The position numbers and the translations under genes are program-made. 64,000 bases of DNA, from the NCBI RefSeq assembly GCF_001705435.1, contig NZ_MDEN01000061.1:248001-312000 (forward strand), in the 5' to 3' direction. Of the stretch, positions 41,826 through 54,044 are shown one piece after another (position 1 is the stretch's first letter; each line of letters starts with the position of its first letter). This DNA is from Pseudomonas graminis (GTDB lineage: Bacteria > Pseudomonadota > Gammaproteobacteria > Pseudomonadales > Pseudomonadaceae). The notes below the pieces were generated by a model. That model saw nothing but the letters and a program-made list of their open reading frames with translations, did not search any database and was not told where the DNA came from.

Positions 41826-43631
41826 TCAATGGGCCAGTGATCGCAACTGCCAGACTTTGCTGCAGCACTCGACGTTCATCCAGTGCTCGAGCGCGGTGAC
41901 GGTCATGGGCCGCGCGACCAGGAAGCCCTGCACTTCGTGGCAACCCAGCTCGCAGAGGATTTCGTAGACGCCTTCGGTTTCGGCGCCTTCTGCAACGACG
42001 CGATAGCCCAGGCGCATCGCCAGATCAACGATGGCTTCCACCAGGCCGCGATCCTTGTCATTGCTGTCGATGTTTTCCACCAGCGATTTGTCCAGCTTGA
42101 CCGTGGTGGCGGGCAATTGCCGCAGGTAGGTCCAGTTGCTGTAGCCGGTGCCGAAGTCATCGATGGCGATGTCGATGTTCAATGCGCGCAAGCGCTCCAG
42201 CTGCAGCCGGGTGACTTCAGGGTTGTCGCACAGGGCGCTTTCGGTGAATTCGAGCTCGAAGCCACTCGGGTCGAGACCGCTGACCGTCAATTGCTCGAAC
42301 AGCGCATCGCTGAATGACGCGTTGGCCAGATCGATTGCCGACACGTTCATCGCCACTTTGAAGGCATAGCCCTGCGCCTGCCAGAGCGCCGCCTGGGCAA
42401 CGGCCTTTCTCAACACCCAAAGGCTGAGCGAGCGAATCAGGGCGGTCTTTTCCGCCAACGGGATAAATTCCGCCGGGCTGATCGGGCCCAGCACCGGGTG
42501 CTGCCACCGCAACAGCGCTTCGACGGTCACGATGCGGCCGGTGGCCACTTCAAGCCTTGGCTGATACACCAGCGACAGTTGATCCGGGCTGCGCACGGCT
42601 TCGGCCAGCGCCGCCAGCAGCAGAAAGGCCCGTTGCTGGGCGAAGTCCAGGTGCGGCTCGTACCAGCGCCAGCCCGTCGACTTGCCGCGGGCTTCGTCCG
42701 CCGCGCTGACCACCAGCCGAATCCAGTCGTGCTCATCACAGCGGTCCAGGCCCAACGGCAGCACGCCGATGCCGACGTCCATTTGAATGGGGATGTTGCG
42801 ACAGATCAGCGGCCGCCGAAAATGCTCGAGCAACTGCCGAAACAGCAGCTCGGCCTGCTCCGGCCGGGCGTTGCGGGTGATCAGCGCGATGCGCGTGGGG
42901 CTGACCTTGTACAACGCGGTGTCGGCAGGCAACTGGCTGCGGCAGTTTTCGATCATGCAGCGCACCAGTTCCTGGGCGAAGCTGTAGCCCAGCGCTTTGA
43001 CGATGCTGTCGAGAAACGCTGGCGCGACCATGTCCAGCGCAACCAGCGCGTATTTGCGCCGATCCGCCAGGGCGGCGAGGTCTTCTTGCAGGCGCAGACG
43101 GTTGAACAGACCGGTGGGCTGATCGACGTAGCTGGCATGGCGCAGGTTGTTGAGCCGCTTCATGACCAGCTGGCCATACATCTCCAGCATCGCCACGTCG
43201 CGCGGGCCGAGTGGCGGCCGAGGCGTGCTGTCGATGATGCACAGCGTGCCCAGGGCCAGGCCGTCGGCGGTCACCAGCGGCACGCCGGCGTAGAAGCGGA
43301 TGTGAGGCTCGCCAGTCACCAGCGGATTGTCGCTGAAGCGCGGATCGAGCATCGCGTCAGGGACCTGGAAGATTTCGGGGCTGAGGATGGTGTATGCGCA
43401 GAAGGCGATTTCGCGGGGCGTCTCGCGCTCGTCAAGGCCTGCCCGCGCGCGAAACCATTGGCGGTGCTCGCTGACGATGGAAACAAGGGCAATGGGGACC
43501 TCGAAATAGTGGGTCACCATCAAAATGATGTGGTCGAGCACGTCGTCCGCTGTCGCATCGATTAAACCCATGTGGGTGATGCGCGAAATCCGGGAACGCT
43601 CGTTTTGGGGAAATGGAGCACCAGTGGCCAT
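41826..43631 (-). CDS. GAF-degenerate GGDEF-EAL protein, probable c-di-GMP phosphodiesterase
   Basis: The 601-residue cytoplasmic protein starts with a GAF domain (about 20-155; RFYAGVPLVTADGLALGTLC), then a GGDEF-like domain (about 168-325) that keeps TGLFNRL but lacks the GGDEF active site (VSPTRIAL stands there), then an EAL domain (about 345-595). The EAL domain retains EALLRW (from E371), ELEFTES, DDFGTGYSN, KLDKSLV and EGAET, so it should hydrolyse cyclic di-GMP. The GAF signal is unknown. AGGGA precedes the ATG. Confidence 0.9.
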   Translation of the reverse strand: MATGAPFPQNERSRISRITHMGLIDATADDVLDHIILMVTHYFEVPIALVSIVSEHRQWFRARAGLDERETPREIAFCAYTILSPEIFQVPDAMLDPRFSDNPLVTGEPHIRFYAGVPLVTADGLALGTLCIIDSTPRPPLGPRDVAMLEMYGQLVMKRLNNLRHASYVDQPTGLFNRLRLQEDLAALADRRKYALVALDMVAPAFLDSIVKALGYSFAQELVRCMIENCRSQLPADTALYKVSPTRIALITRNARPEQAELLFRQLLEHFRRPLICRNIPIQMDVGIGVLPLGLDRCDEHDWIRLVVSAADEARGKSTGWRWYEPHLDFAQQRAFLLLAALAEAVRSPDQLSLVYQPRLEVATGRIVTVEALLRWQHPVLGPISPAEFIPLAEKTALIRSLSLWVLRKAVAQAALWQAQGYAFKVAMNVSAIDLANASFSDALFEQLTVSGLDPSGFELEFTESALCDNPEVTRLQLERLRALNIDIAIDDFGTGYSNWTYLRQLPATTVKLDKSLVENIDSNDKDRGLVEAIVDLAMRLGYRVVAEGAETEGVYEILCELGCHEVQGFLVARPMTVTALEHWMNVECCSKVWQLRSLAH

Positions 43632-43802
43632 AACTGAAGTCCCTTTTAGACCGCTTTGCCAATCGCCTTGCCAGTAGTGTCAAAACGATATGTACAGGGA
43701 AAATAGCACCCCTTTTTCCCCGTTGCAGGCATCGCGGACAAGCGGCGAAGTCCTTTCACCGCTTCGTACCCGTGCTTTTTAGCCCTCACTCACCTGAGTG
43801 AA

Positions 43803-44969
43803 TCACTGCACCTGCAGCACCTCATCAGCCTTGCCGCCAGCACCCTGTATGACCAGATGGATGAAATGCAGCTTGGTGATGACCGCCGGAGGCAACACGA
43901 ACGGATAGAAATCCGCCTGACCCATGGCGCGGGACAATTCGTTGAGCATGCCCGCCAGCTCGATCCACGCATTGACGAACGAGAGAAACGCCGGACCGCC
44001 CGGATGCTGAGGGTCGTACAGGGTTTCCAGCGGGAACGGCTGGTAGTCGAGGTCCATGTCACGGGCACTCATGCCCAGGCTCAGGGCGGTGTCGACGGCG
44101 TCCATCATGTGCAGGTAATGCGCCCAGGTTTCGGCCCAGTCTTCCCACGGGTGCATGGTCGCGTAGGCGCTGACAAAGCTCTGCTGCCAGTCGGCCGGCG
44201 CGCCATGCTGGTAGTGATGGTCAAGGGCGTCGGCGTAGCTGGCGCGGTCATCGCCGAACAGGTTGCGGAAACCGTCCTGCCAGTAGGTGTCGGCGATCAG
44301 GCGGTCCCAGTAGTAATGCCCCACTTCATGACGGAAATGCCCGAGTAGCGTGCGGTAGGGTTCGTGCATCTGCACGCGAACCTTCTCACGAATGGCGTCG
44401 TCGGCTTCTTCGACGTTGAGGGTGATCAAGCCACTGGCATGGCCGGTGGTGGGCAGGTTGCCTTCCAGGTCGACGCCGAGGAATTCGAAGGCCAGGCCGC
44501 GTTCTTCGTCGACGCTTTTGGGGACGACGTGAAGGCCGAGGGTGATCAACTGTGCAACCAGCCGGCGCTTGGCGGTCTCGATCTTGCCCCAGCGCTCAGG
44601 GTTTTCCGGCACGGACAGGTCGGGGATGGTCTTGTTGAGGCTGCAAGCGATGCAAAAGTCGCCGGCGTTCAGCGCCGGAAACACCCAATTGCAGGCGGCT
44701 GCCGTGTCGAGGTTGGCGCAACGGCGGTAGAGCCCGGCCTGGGGCTCGTCGGTGAGACGCCAGGTCTGCGCCTCCGGGCCCGGTTCCAGCGCGGCAATCT
44801 TGCTCTGCTCGGGGAGATACCCCAACGCTGCGGAGCAGGCCAGGCACTGGCTGTTGCGGAAAAACACCGACTGTCCGCAATGGCATTGCCAGACTTTGCT
44901 GTTGCGTTTGTTCTCACCGGCGAACGGCGCCGCGATCCGTGTGCTGAGTTGCTCGAAGAACTGGAACAT
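43803..44969 (-). CDS. Putative zinc-dependent peptidase with N-terminal zinc ribbon
   Basis: The 388-residue product has a four-cysteine zinc ribbon at 29-45 (CHCG, CLAC) and further cysteine pairs, then a metallopeptidase-like domain with HEVGHYYWDRL (H214, E215, H218). This combination marks a family of uncharacterised bacterial proteins annotated as putative zinc-binding metallopeptidases. No signal peptide is present, so it is cytoplasmic. AGGA lies eight bases before the ATG at 44969. It stands alone beside a repeat-rich region. Confidence 0.85.
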   Translation of the reverse strand: MFQFFEQLSTRIAAPFAGENKRNSKVWQCHCGQSVFFRNSQCLACSAALGYLPEQSKIAALEPGPEAQTWRLTDEPQAGLYRRCANLDTAAACNWVFPALNAGDFCIACSLNKTIPDLSVPENPERWGKIETAKRRLVAQLITLGLHVVPKSVDEERGLAFEFLGVDLEGNLPTTGHASGLITLNVEEADDAIREKVRVQMHEPYRTLLGHFRHEVGHYYWDRLIADTYWQDGFRNLFGDDRASYADALDHHYQHGAPADWQQSFVSAYATMHPWEDWAETWAHYLHMMDAVDTALSLGMSARDMDLDYQPFPLETLYDPQHPGGPAFLSFVNAWIELAGMLNELSRAMGQADFYPFVLPPAVITKLHFIHLVIQGAGGKADEVLQVQ

Positions 44970-45038
44970 GGCGATATCCTGATGGGGCTGCAAGCACTAG
45001 ATCGTCAAGGGTGGCGGGGGTTCCGTGGGATCTGTGCT

Positions 45039-45310
45039 TACTCTAGGTCCCGCCTAACGGCGGGACTGTTTCGCCTTCGGCGAGTTACTTGGAAAAGCAC
45101 CCCAAGTAACCAAGGGTGCCTGCTCCTGGTTTGGCCCTTCGTTCCTCAGGGTTCCCTCACTCCGACGACGCTCCGTGGGCCCGCGCCGAACGGACATCCA
45201 TGTCCTGACGGCGCTCTCGCGGCATCCATGCCGCTCGGCCCACTCCGCGTCGTCTGCGTTCGGCCTGCACCCAAGTCGCGATTGGCGGTGTCTGGGCTGG
45301 CTGTGTATGA
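45039..45310 (-). repeat. Long interspersed element, left arm of inverted repeat
   Basis: Runs from near CGGGACTGTTTCGCCTTCGG to past CCTGCACCCAAGTCGCG. It contains short internal palindromes GGACATCCATGTCC and GCGGCATCCATGCCGC. The right arm at 45655-45925 matches it in reverse over most of its length (for example CGAACGGACATCCATGTCCT and AAGTAACCAAGGG). Confidence 0.8.
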
Positions 45311-45386
45311 AGATCAAGATCAAGATCAAGTGCAGATCAAAGGCTTCCCGGCTGAAGCCGGTCCTACGGGTGCGCGTTGTTTCTGC

Positions 45387-45501
45387 TGATCGTTGATCGC
45401 TCCCACGCTCCGCGTGGTAACGCCACCTCGGACGCTCCGCGTCCCTGCATGACGCGGAGCGTCTTGGGATGCATGCCCACGCGGAGCGTGGGAACGATCA
45501 G
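45387..45501. repeat. Central palindrome with GCGGAGCGT units
   Basis: GATCGCTCCCACGCTCCGCGTGG at the left and CCACGCGGAGCGTGGGAACGATC at the right pair across about 70 bases, which contain a second inner inverted pair (GACGCTCCGCGTC, GACGCGGAGCGTC). The whole unit could fold into one long hairpin. Confidence 0.8.
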
Positions 45502-45654
45502 TTGCCGAACTGAGAAACTGATGGTGACTGAACTGCCCCCTTCCCGGCTAAAGCCGGTCCCACTAACGGCAGCGCGTGCATTCTGCAAGAGTCGCGGCAG
45601 ACCTCGACCGTAGGACCGGCTTTAGCCGGGAAGCCCTTGATCTGCTTTGAAAGC

Positions 45655-45925
45655 GCTTTTGATCTTCCTGCACAAAAAGCCCAAACACCGCAGAACGCGA
45701 CTTGGGTGCAGGCTGAACGCAGGTCTCGCGCAGTGGGCCGAGCCGCAGGGATGCGGCGAGAGCGCCGTCAGGACATGGATGTCCGTTCGGCGCGGGCCCA
45801 CGGAGCGAGACCGGAGTGAAGGAACCCGACGAAGTCGGGCCCAACCAAGAGCACAAGCCCTTGGTTACTTGGGGCTTTATCAAGTAACTCGCCGAAGGCG
45901 AAACAGTCTGCCCCCAGGCAGACGC
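45655..45925 (+). repeat. Long interspersed element, right arm of inverted repeat
   Basis: Inverted partner of 45039-45310, ending in CGCCGAAGGCGAAACAGTCTGC about 15 bases before the ligA stop codon. In the frame 45647-45931 it encodes ESAVRTWMSVRRGPTER, and the left arm encodes the same peptide on the other strand. Confidence 0.8.
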
Positions 45926-45938
45926 TTTTGATCTTGAT

Positions 45939-48338
<2,400 letters not shown>

Positions 48339-48360
48339 TCAATCGTGGTACGTGCATAAC

Positions 48361-48497
48361 CTGTGGGAGCGTGGCTTGTCCCGCGATCGGCTGCGCAGCA
48401 GTCGCAGCTCATCCAACGCGGTGTAGCTGAAATACCTCATCCGTCAGATCTACTGCCGCTTCGCGCCAGATCGCGGGACAAGCCACGCTCCTACAGG
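48361..48497. repeat. Inverted REP pair (GTGGCTTGTCCCGCGATC class)
   Basis: TGTGGGAGCGTGGCTTGTCC followed by CGCGATC, and its inverted partner GATCGCGGGACAAGCCACGC at 48467-48490, enclose about 75 bases. A third REP class in this window, located between zipA and ligA, which are transcribed in the same direction. Confidence 0.85.
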
Positions 48498-48526
48498 ATT
48501 GCATCGTCCAATAAACGTGCAGCCAA

Positions 48527-49375
48527 TCAACGGCGCTGGGTCAGGGCGCGGCGTTCGAACTCGACGATGCGCTGACGGTAATGCTCGATGGTTTGCGCGG
48601 TCATGACGCTGCGCTGGTCATCTTTCAATTCACCGTTGAGCTCGTGGGCCAGCTTGCGAGCGGCGGCGACCATGACATCAAACGCCTGCTTCGGATGACG
48701 CGGCCCTGGCAGACCCAGGAAGAAGCTGACGGCGCGGGTGCTGAAATGGTCGATATCGTCCAGATCGAACACGCCCGGCTTGACCGCATTGGCCATCGAG
48801 AACAGCACCTCGCCGTTGCCGGCCATGCTTTCGTGACGGTGGAAAATGTCCATTTCGCCAAAGCGCAGGCCGCTTTCCAGAATGTTCTGCAACAGCGCCG
48901 GACCTTTGAAGCCGCTTTCGTCCCGGGAGATCACGCTGATCACCAGCACTTCTTCCACCGGTGGCAGGTCCTTGTCTTCGGTGATGCGCTGGTTCGGCTT
49001 GTCGTCCGGGAAGTCGTCGTCGCGGGCACTGAACAGGTCAGGACCGGCGCTCAGGTTAAGGTCGCCCTGATGCGGCTCGTCCTTGCGCTTGCCCCGTCGC
49101 GGTTCACGTTCGGCGCGCTCCCGGGGCGCGGCACTCATCGTTGGCAGGTCATGCTCGTCGAGTTTCGGTTCTTTATGGGTGTCCAGAACGCGCGCAGGGC
49201 CCAGCACTTCGGCGGACGTCGGTTCGTCGTCGTCCGGCAGGTTGGATAAGTTGCGGTCCAGCCTGAATTTCAATTTGCCCTTGCCGCCGCGCATACGGCG
49301 CCAGCCGTCAAACAGAATACCGGCAATGACAATAATGCCGATGACGATCAGCCACTCTCGCAGACCGATTTCCAT
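48527..49375 (-). CDS. zipA: Cell division protein ZipA
   Basis: ZipA anchors FtsZ to the inner membrane at the septum. The 282-residue protein has the typical layout: N-terminal membrane helix (about 8-24, [18 protein letters not shown]), a basic stretch, a long charged linker (about 45-145) and a C-terminal FtsZ-binding domain from about 148 ([20 protein letters not shown]). It lies between smc and ligA in the same orientation, as I recall in P. aeruginosa. Confidence 0.95.
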   Translation of the reverse strand: MEIGLREWLIVIGIIVIAGILFDGWRRMRGGKGKLKFRLDRNLSNLPDDDEPTSAEVLGPARVLDTHKEPKLDEHDLPTMSAAPRERAEREPRRGKRKDEPHQGDLNLSAGPDLFSARDDDFPDDKPNQRITEDKDLPPVEEVLVISVISRDESGFKGPALLQNILESGLRFGEMDIFHRHESMAGNGEVLFSMANAVKPGVFDLDDIDHFSTRAVSFFLGLPGPRHPKQAFDVMVAAARKLAHELNGELKDDQRSVMTAQTIEHYRQRIVEFERRALTQRR

Positions 49376-49649
49376 GTAGTCCCGTGCCTCTAATGAAATT
49401 CTGAAAATTAAGGGCGCAAACCCCTTTAAAACGTGGAGCCAACTCTATGTTCTGAATGGCCTTTTACCCACGCGAAATGGAAAAGTGGACATTAAGCTAG
49501 CACGACCAAAGGCAACTTTACACCGTCTGTTACATCTGGCAGGTCACAAGCATCTGTCACGCTGCGGCGGTGGTTCCTGTACTGGACGTCCGTGCGCCAC
49601 TTTTCCCTGCAAATCTGCATGATCGCCACGCGATCAACTGCGCATCCTG

Positions 49650-52600
49650 CTATGACTCCACCAGCGCCATCGCCTCCTCTACGTCCACCGCCACCAGCCT
49701 TGAACAACCCGGTTCGTGCATGGTGACACCCATCAACTGGTCAGCCATTTCCATGGCGATCTTGTTATGAGTGATGTAGATGAACTGCACCGTCTGCGAC
49801 ATCTCTTTGACCAACCGGGCGTAGCGCCCCACGTTGGCGTCGTCCAACGGCGCATCGACTTCGTCGAGCATGCAGAACGGCGCCGGGTTGAGTTTAAAGA
49901 TGGCAAAAACCAGCGCCAGCGCGGTCAGGGCTTTCTCACCCCCGGACAGCAAATGGATCGTGCTGTTTTTCTTGCCGGGAGGACGCGCCATGATCGTCAC
50001 CCCTGTATCGAGTAAATCTTCGCCCGTCAGTTCCAAGTAAGCGCTGCCGCCACCGAAAACTTTTGGAAAAAGTGCCTGAATTCCGCTGTTTATCTGATCA
50101 AAGGTCTCTTTGAAACGGTTGCGGGTTTCCTTGTCGATTTTGCGAATCACGCTTTCCAGCGTGTCCAGCGCTTCGACCAGATCGGCGTCCTGGGCGTCCA
50201 GATAGCGTTTGCGTTCGGACTGCTGCTGATACTCGTCGATGGCGGCAAGGTTGATGGCACCCAGACGCTGAATCCGCGCGGCGATGCGTTCGAGCTCTTC
50301 TTCGGCGGCCTTCTCGTTGGCGTCGGCGGTCAGGGTCGCCAGCACGCCATCCAGGTCGTAGCCGTCTTCGTGCAGTTGCTCCTGAAGCGCCTTGCGCCTC
50401 ACGGTCAGGGTCTGCCATTCCAGGCGCTGTTGCTCCAGTTGCCCACGCAACAGCGCCGATTGCTGCTCGGCCTGGTTGCGACGTTTCTCGGCTTCCCGCA
50501 GTTCGCGGTCGGCGTCTTCCAGGGCGTTCTTGGCGGTTCGCATCTCCTCGTCGACCACCATGCGCTTTTCCAGCAGCTCTTCGAGCTTCATGCGCAGTTC
50601 TTCCAGCGGCGCGGCGCCCTCCTCCAGATTCAGGCTCAGTTGCTCGCGCTTCTCGGTCAGGCGCTCGGACTGCATCTCCAGACGCTCCAGGGCCTGACGG
50701 GTGGAATCATGCTGCGCGCGCAGCGAACCCAGGCGCACAGCCAGCTGGTTGGCGTGATCCTTATGCTGGCGGGCTTCCTGACGCACCCGGTCCAGGCGCT
50801 CGCGCAGGCTGTCGCGCTGGGCCAGCAGCAGCTCGCGCTGTTCGGTGTCCAGCGCCATGCTGTCGAGGGCGTCCTGCAGTTGCAGGCGGGATTCGCCGAG
50901 GGTTTCCTGCTCCATGGCCCGCTGTTCGGCGAGCTCGGTCAATTCTTCATCGAGCCGCGTGCGGCGCAGGGTCAGTTGCTCGACCTTGGCTTTGGCAGCG
51001 GACAACTGCGCCTTGAGCTCGCTCTGCTGACGGGCTTCGTCCTGCAAGCGACGGCGCAATTGCTCGCGGTTGTCTTCCTGGGTGCGTTGCTGCTCGCGCT
51101 GAGTTAGCAACTGTTCTTCCAGCGCAGCCAGGCTCGCCTCACGTTCGTCGCGCTCGGCTTCAAGGCGCTGCAATTCCTGACCCCGCGCCAGCACGCCGCT
51201 TTCGGCTTCGCTGGCGCGGCGCACGCGGAGAAAATCCCGACCGACCCAATAGCCGTCGCGGCTGATCAGGCTCTCGCCGGCGCCCAGTTGCCCGCGAAGC
51301 GCCAAGGCATCGTCGAGGGTTTCCACGGGTTTGACCTGGCCCAGCCAGTGGGTGAGATCGACCTGAGTGTCGACTTTGTCCAGCAAACTGCCAGGGATGC
51401 GCGTGACATCAGCGCCGGGACTCACCAGGCGCAGGTCGCCCTGACTGAATCCGGCCAGATCGAGATCGGCGAAATCATCCACCAGCACCGCATTCAGGTC
51501 GGCGCCCAGCACGGTTTCCACGGCCATTTCCCAGCCCGCCTCGACCCGCAGCCCTTCGGCCAGACGCGGACGCTCACTGAGTTGATGATCGCGCAGCCAT
51601 TCGGCGGTGCCGGTGCCGGGATCGAGCGCCGCCTGTTGCAAGGCTTCCAGCGAAGCGAGGCGACCGTTCAAGCGTTGCAGATCGCCCTGGGCCTGTTGCT
51701 GCGCCTGGGTGGCCTGTTGTAGATCAATGCGCAGTTGCTCAAGGCGCTCGATCAGGTGTTCTTCTTCAGCGGTCAATTCTTCGAAAGCCATTTCCCGCGC
51801 GGCGAGGTCTTCGCTGAGTTCGAGAATCGCGGCGTCTTCGGGGTCAGCCGCGAGCAATTGGCGCTCTTCACCCAAACGCCGCTGACGCTCGGCCAGGCGC
51901 TCCAGGCTGGTTTCCAGCTGCTGAATGCGCGACTGCTGCACTTCCGCCTGCCGCCGGGGTTCGGCGGACGTGAGATTGAAAGCGTCCCACTGCTCCTGCC
52001 AGCCGTGCATGGCGGTCTCGGCGTCTTCCAGCGCGGCGGCGGACTCTTCGGCGGCGGCGAGGGTGATTTCCTGCTCCGGCTCGAGCATTTCCAGCTCTTC
52101 GCTAAGGGTCGCCAGCAGTGTGCGGTCGTGGCCCAGGTGGGATTCGGTTTCCAGGCGCGCGCGCTCGGCTTCGCGCAGGTCGTCCTGCAACTGACGCAAG
52201 CGTTGCTGACCGTGCTGGATGCTCTGCTCGACCCGGGCAATGTCGCCGCCCACGGAATAGAAGCGCCCCTGCACGAGATTGAATCGCTCGGACAGGTCGT
52301 GATGGCCGTCGCGCAGGCGCTCGATGGCCGCGTCGGCGCTGCGCTGGTCGGCGACCAATGACTCGAAGCCGACCTCCTGATTGCCGATCACCGATTCGCG
52401 CTGGGCCACTTGCTCGTTCAGCGCCTGCCAGCGCAACGCCGACAGTTGTGCCTTGAGCTGACGCTCTTCGGCTTTGTATTCCTGATACTTCTCGGCCGCC
52501 TGGGCCTGACGCTGCAGGCGCTCCAGCTGACGACCCAGTTCTTCGCGCAAATCGGTCAGGCGCGCGAGGTTTTCGTGGGTGCGGCGAATGCGGTTTTCGG

Positions 52601-53138
52601 TGTCGCGGCGGCGCTCCTTGTACTTGGAGATGCCGGCGGCTTCCTCGATGAAGTTGCGCAGGTCTTCGGGCTTGGCTTCGATCAGCTTGGAGATCATGCC
52701 CTGCTCGATGATCGAGTAGCTGCGCGGACCCAGGCCGGTGCCGAGGAAGATGTCGGTGATGTCGCGGCGACGGCATTTGGTGCCGTTGAGGTAGTAGCTG
52801 TTCTGGCTGTCGCGGGTGACTTTGCGGCGAATGGAGATTTCCGCGTAGCTGGCGTATTCGCCCACCAGGGTGCCGTCGGAGTTATCGAAAACCAGCTCGA
52901 TGCTCGCTTGGCTCACCGGCTTGCGGCTGGTGGAGCCGTTGAAGATGACATCGGTCATCGACTCGCCGCGCAGGTTCTTGGCCGAGCTTTCGCCCATGAC
53001 CCAGCGCACCGCGTCGATGATGTTGGATTTGCCGCATCCATTGGGACCGACCACGGCCGCCATGTTGCTGGGGAAGTTCACCGTCGTCGGGTCGACGAAC
53101 GATTTGAACCCGGCCAGCCTGATGCACTTGAGGCGCAT
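49650..53138 (-). CDS. smc: Chromosome partition protein Smc
   Basis: Smc is the ATPase of the condensin complex that compacts and segregates the chromosome. The 1162-residue protein starts MRLKCIRLAGFKSF and has Walker A GPNGCGKSN at 31-39, two long coiled coils around a hinge (about 510-680), the signature LLSGGEKALTALAL and Walker B FCMLDEVDAPLDD near the end. It starts four bases from the GntR gene stop, so they are probably cotranscribed. The 274 bases after its stop hold no gene I can see. Confidence 0.97.
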   Translation of the reverse strand: MRLKCIRLAGFKSFVDPTTVNFPSNMAAVVGPNGCGKSNIIDAVRWVMGESSAKNLRGESMTDVIFNGSTSRKPVSQASIELVFDNSDGTLVGEYASYAEISIRRKVTRDSQNSYYLNGTKCRRRDITDIFLGTGLGPRSYSIIEQGMISKLIEAKPEDLRNFIEEAAGISKYKERRRDTENRIRRTHENLARLTDLREELGRQLERLQRQAQAAEKYQEYKAEERQLKAQLSALRWQALNEQVAQRESVIGNQEVGFESLVADQRSADAAIERLRDGHHDLSERFNLVQGRFYSVGGDIARVEQSIQHGQQRLRQLQDDLREAERARLETESHLGHDRTLLATLSEELEMLEPEQEITLAAAEESAAALEDAETAMHGWQEQWDAFNLTSAEPRRQAEVQQSRIQQLETSLERLAERQRRLGEERQLLAADPEDAAILELSEDLAAREMAFEELTAEEEHLIERLEQLRIDLQQATQAQQQAQGDLQRLNGRLASLEALQQAALDPGTGTAEWLRDHQLSERPRLAEGLRVEAGWEMAVETVLGADLNAVLVDDFADLDLAGFSQGDLRLVSPGADVTRIPGSLLDKVDTQVDLTHWLGQVKPVETLDDALALRGQLGAGESLISRDGYWVGRDFLRVRRASEAESGVLARGQELQRLEAERDEREASLAALEEQLLTQREQQRTQEDNREQLRRRLQDEARQQSELKAQLSAAKAKVEQLTLRRTRLDEELTELAEQRAMEQETLGESRLQLQDALDSMALDTEQRELLLAQRDSLRERLDRVRQEARQHKDHANQLAVRLGSLRAQHDSTRQALERLEMQSERLTEKREQLSLNLEEGAAPLEELRMKLEELLEKRMVVDEEMRTAKNALEDADRELREAEKRRNQAEQQSALLRGQLEQQRLEWQTLTVRRKALQEQLHEDGYDLDGVLATLTADANEKAAEEELERIAARIQRLGAINLAAIDEYQQQSERKRYLDAQDADLVEALDTLESVIRKIDKETRNRFKETFDQINSGIQALFPKVFGGGSAYLELTGEDLLDTGVTIMARPPGKKNSTIHLLSGGEKALTALALVFAIFKLNPAPFCMLDEVDAPLDDANVGRYARLVKEMSQTVQFIYITHNKIAMEMADQLMGVTMHEPGCSRLVAVDVEEAMALVES

Positions 53139-53141
53139 GAA

Positions 53142-53801
53142 TCAGCTGGCCGCCAGGGCAGACAAAACCGATTGGCAGCTGCGCTCGGCGTAGCAGGTCA
53201 GCACGTCGCGGATGCGCGCCAGATCCCGCGCTACCACCGCTTCGAGCAACTGGCCGAACAGGGTCAGGTATTCGCTCATTTCCGCCTCGCGTTGATCCAG
53301 GGCGAGGAAATAGAAGCGGCTCATGGAGGGCTGCAGGTTCTCGACGGTCTCTTCCAGGTACGGGTTGTTGGCGAACGGATAGGCCGCGCGCATCACGTTG
53401 AAGCTCTCTTCGACGAAGCCTTTCACGTCCTGGCGCTCGCAACTGGCCATGAGCCGCTGCTGAATCTGCTGGAACGGCGCCAGATCGACCGGCTCCTTCC
53501 AGCTGCGCGCCACGGCCAGACCGAGCAGGATGTACATCTCGCTCATCAAGGCGCAGAGGCTGGTGATGTTGTGCGGGGTCAGGACCGACACCTGCGCGCC
53601 ACGACGGGGCAGGATCACGATCAGGTGGCGGCGCTCGAGGATCAACAACGCCTCGCGCACCGAGCCCCGGCTCACGTTCAGCGCGGCCGTGACCTTCTGC
53701 TCCTGAATCCGCTCCCCTGGCTTGAGCTCGCCGCGGATGATGCGCTCGGCAAGGTGGTGAGCGATCTGCTCGGCGAGGCTGTCAGGTGCCTTGAACGTCA
53801 T
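53142..53801 (-). CDS. GntR-family (FCD) transcriptional regulator beside xdhA
   Basis: The 219-residue product has an N-terminal winged helix-turn-helix (about 10-75; IQEQKVTAALNVSRGSVREALLILERRHLI) and an all-helical FCD effector domain. It is divergent from xdhA, with two matching dyads in the gap, so it probably controls the xanthine dehydrogenase genes; the effector may be a purine intermediate. It is immediately upstream of smc. The direct link to xdh is inferred from position and operators only. Confidence 0.88.
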   Translation of the reverse strand: MTFKAPDSLAEQIAHHLAERIIRGELKPGERIQEQKVTAALNVSRGSVREALLILERRHLIVILPRRGAQVSVLTPHNITSLCALMSEMYILLGLAVARSWKEPVDLAPFQQIQQRLMASCERQDVKGFVEESFNVMRAAYPFANNPYLEETVENLQPSMSRFYFLALDQREAEMSEYLTLFGQLLEAVVARDLARIRDVLTCYAERSCQSVLSALAAS

Positions 53802-53993
53802 TTCTTACCTTCAACTTCTTGGGTCGCAAACAAGCGGCGGAGTGTATCGCACTGCAGGTCTGTGGCGCAGGGCCATACTGTGGAAACTGGCACGAATTAA
53901 GCAGAAACACGGATATGTTCTGCCCACGCGCACCCAGTCTTTAAACATCATGTTCACCTGAGTTATCGGCCATATTTCGAAATAATGAATTTC

Positions 53994-54033
53994 TTGACCT
54001 TTGAGTCAGAATTTAATTGACCCGATAGTCAGA
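53994..54033 (+). promoter_or_regulatory. Two dyad operators overlapping a candidate xdhA promoter
   Basis: TTGACCTTTGAGTCAGA (53994-54010) and TTGACCCGATAGTCAGA (54017-54033) are direct repeats 23 bases apart; each contains the dyad TGAC-N6-GTCA. The second TTGACC followed after 16 bases by TAGATT (54039-54044) could be the -35 and -10 boxes, which would place the operators over the promoter. Confidence 0.6.
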
Positions 54034-54044
54034 GCTGATAGATT

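Larger units (their letters stand above)
44970..45938. other. Repeat-built intergenic region between zinc peptidase and ligA
   Basis: This 969-base stretch appears to contain no true gene. It is made of two inverted copies of a long repetitive element (about 45039-45310 and 45655-45925), three short REP units between them, and a central palindrome. Mirror-image frames of 91 and 94 codons in the two arms encode nearly the same peptide, which follows from the DNA repeat. Confidence 0.75.

Noticed and set aside
45054-45329. 91-codon frame in the left arm of the inverted repeat
   Set aside because: Matching peptide in the other arm is explained by the repeated DNA; no ribosome site and high Arg content.
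45647-45931. 94-codon frame in the right arm of the inverted repeat
   Set aside because: Same reason as for the left arm.
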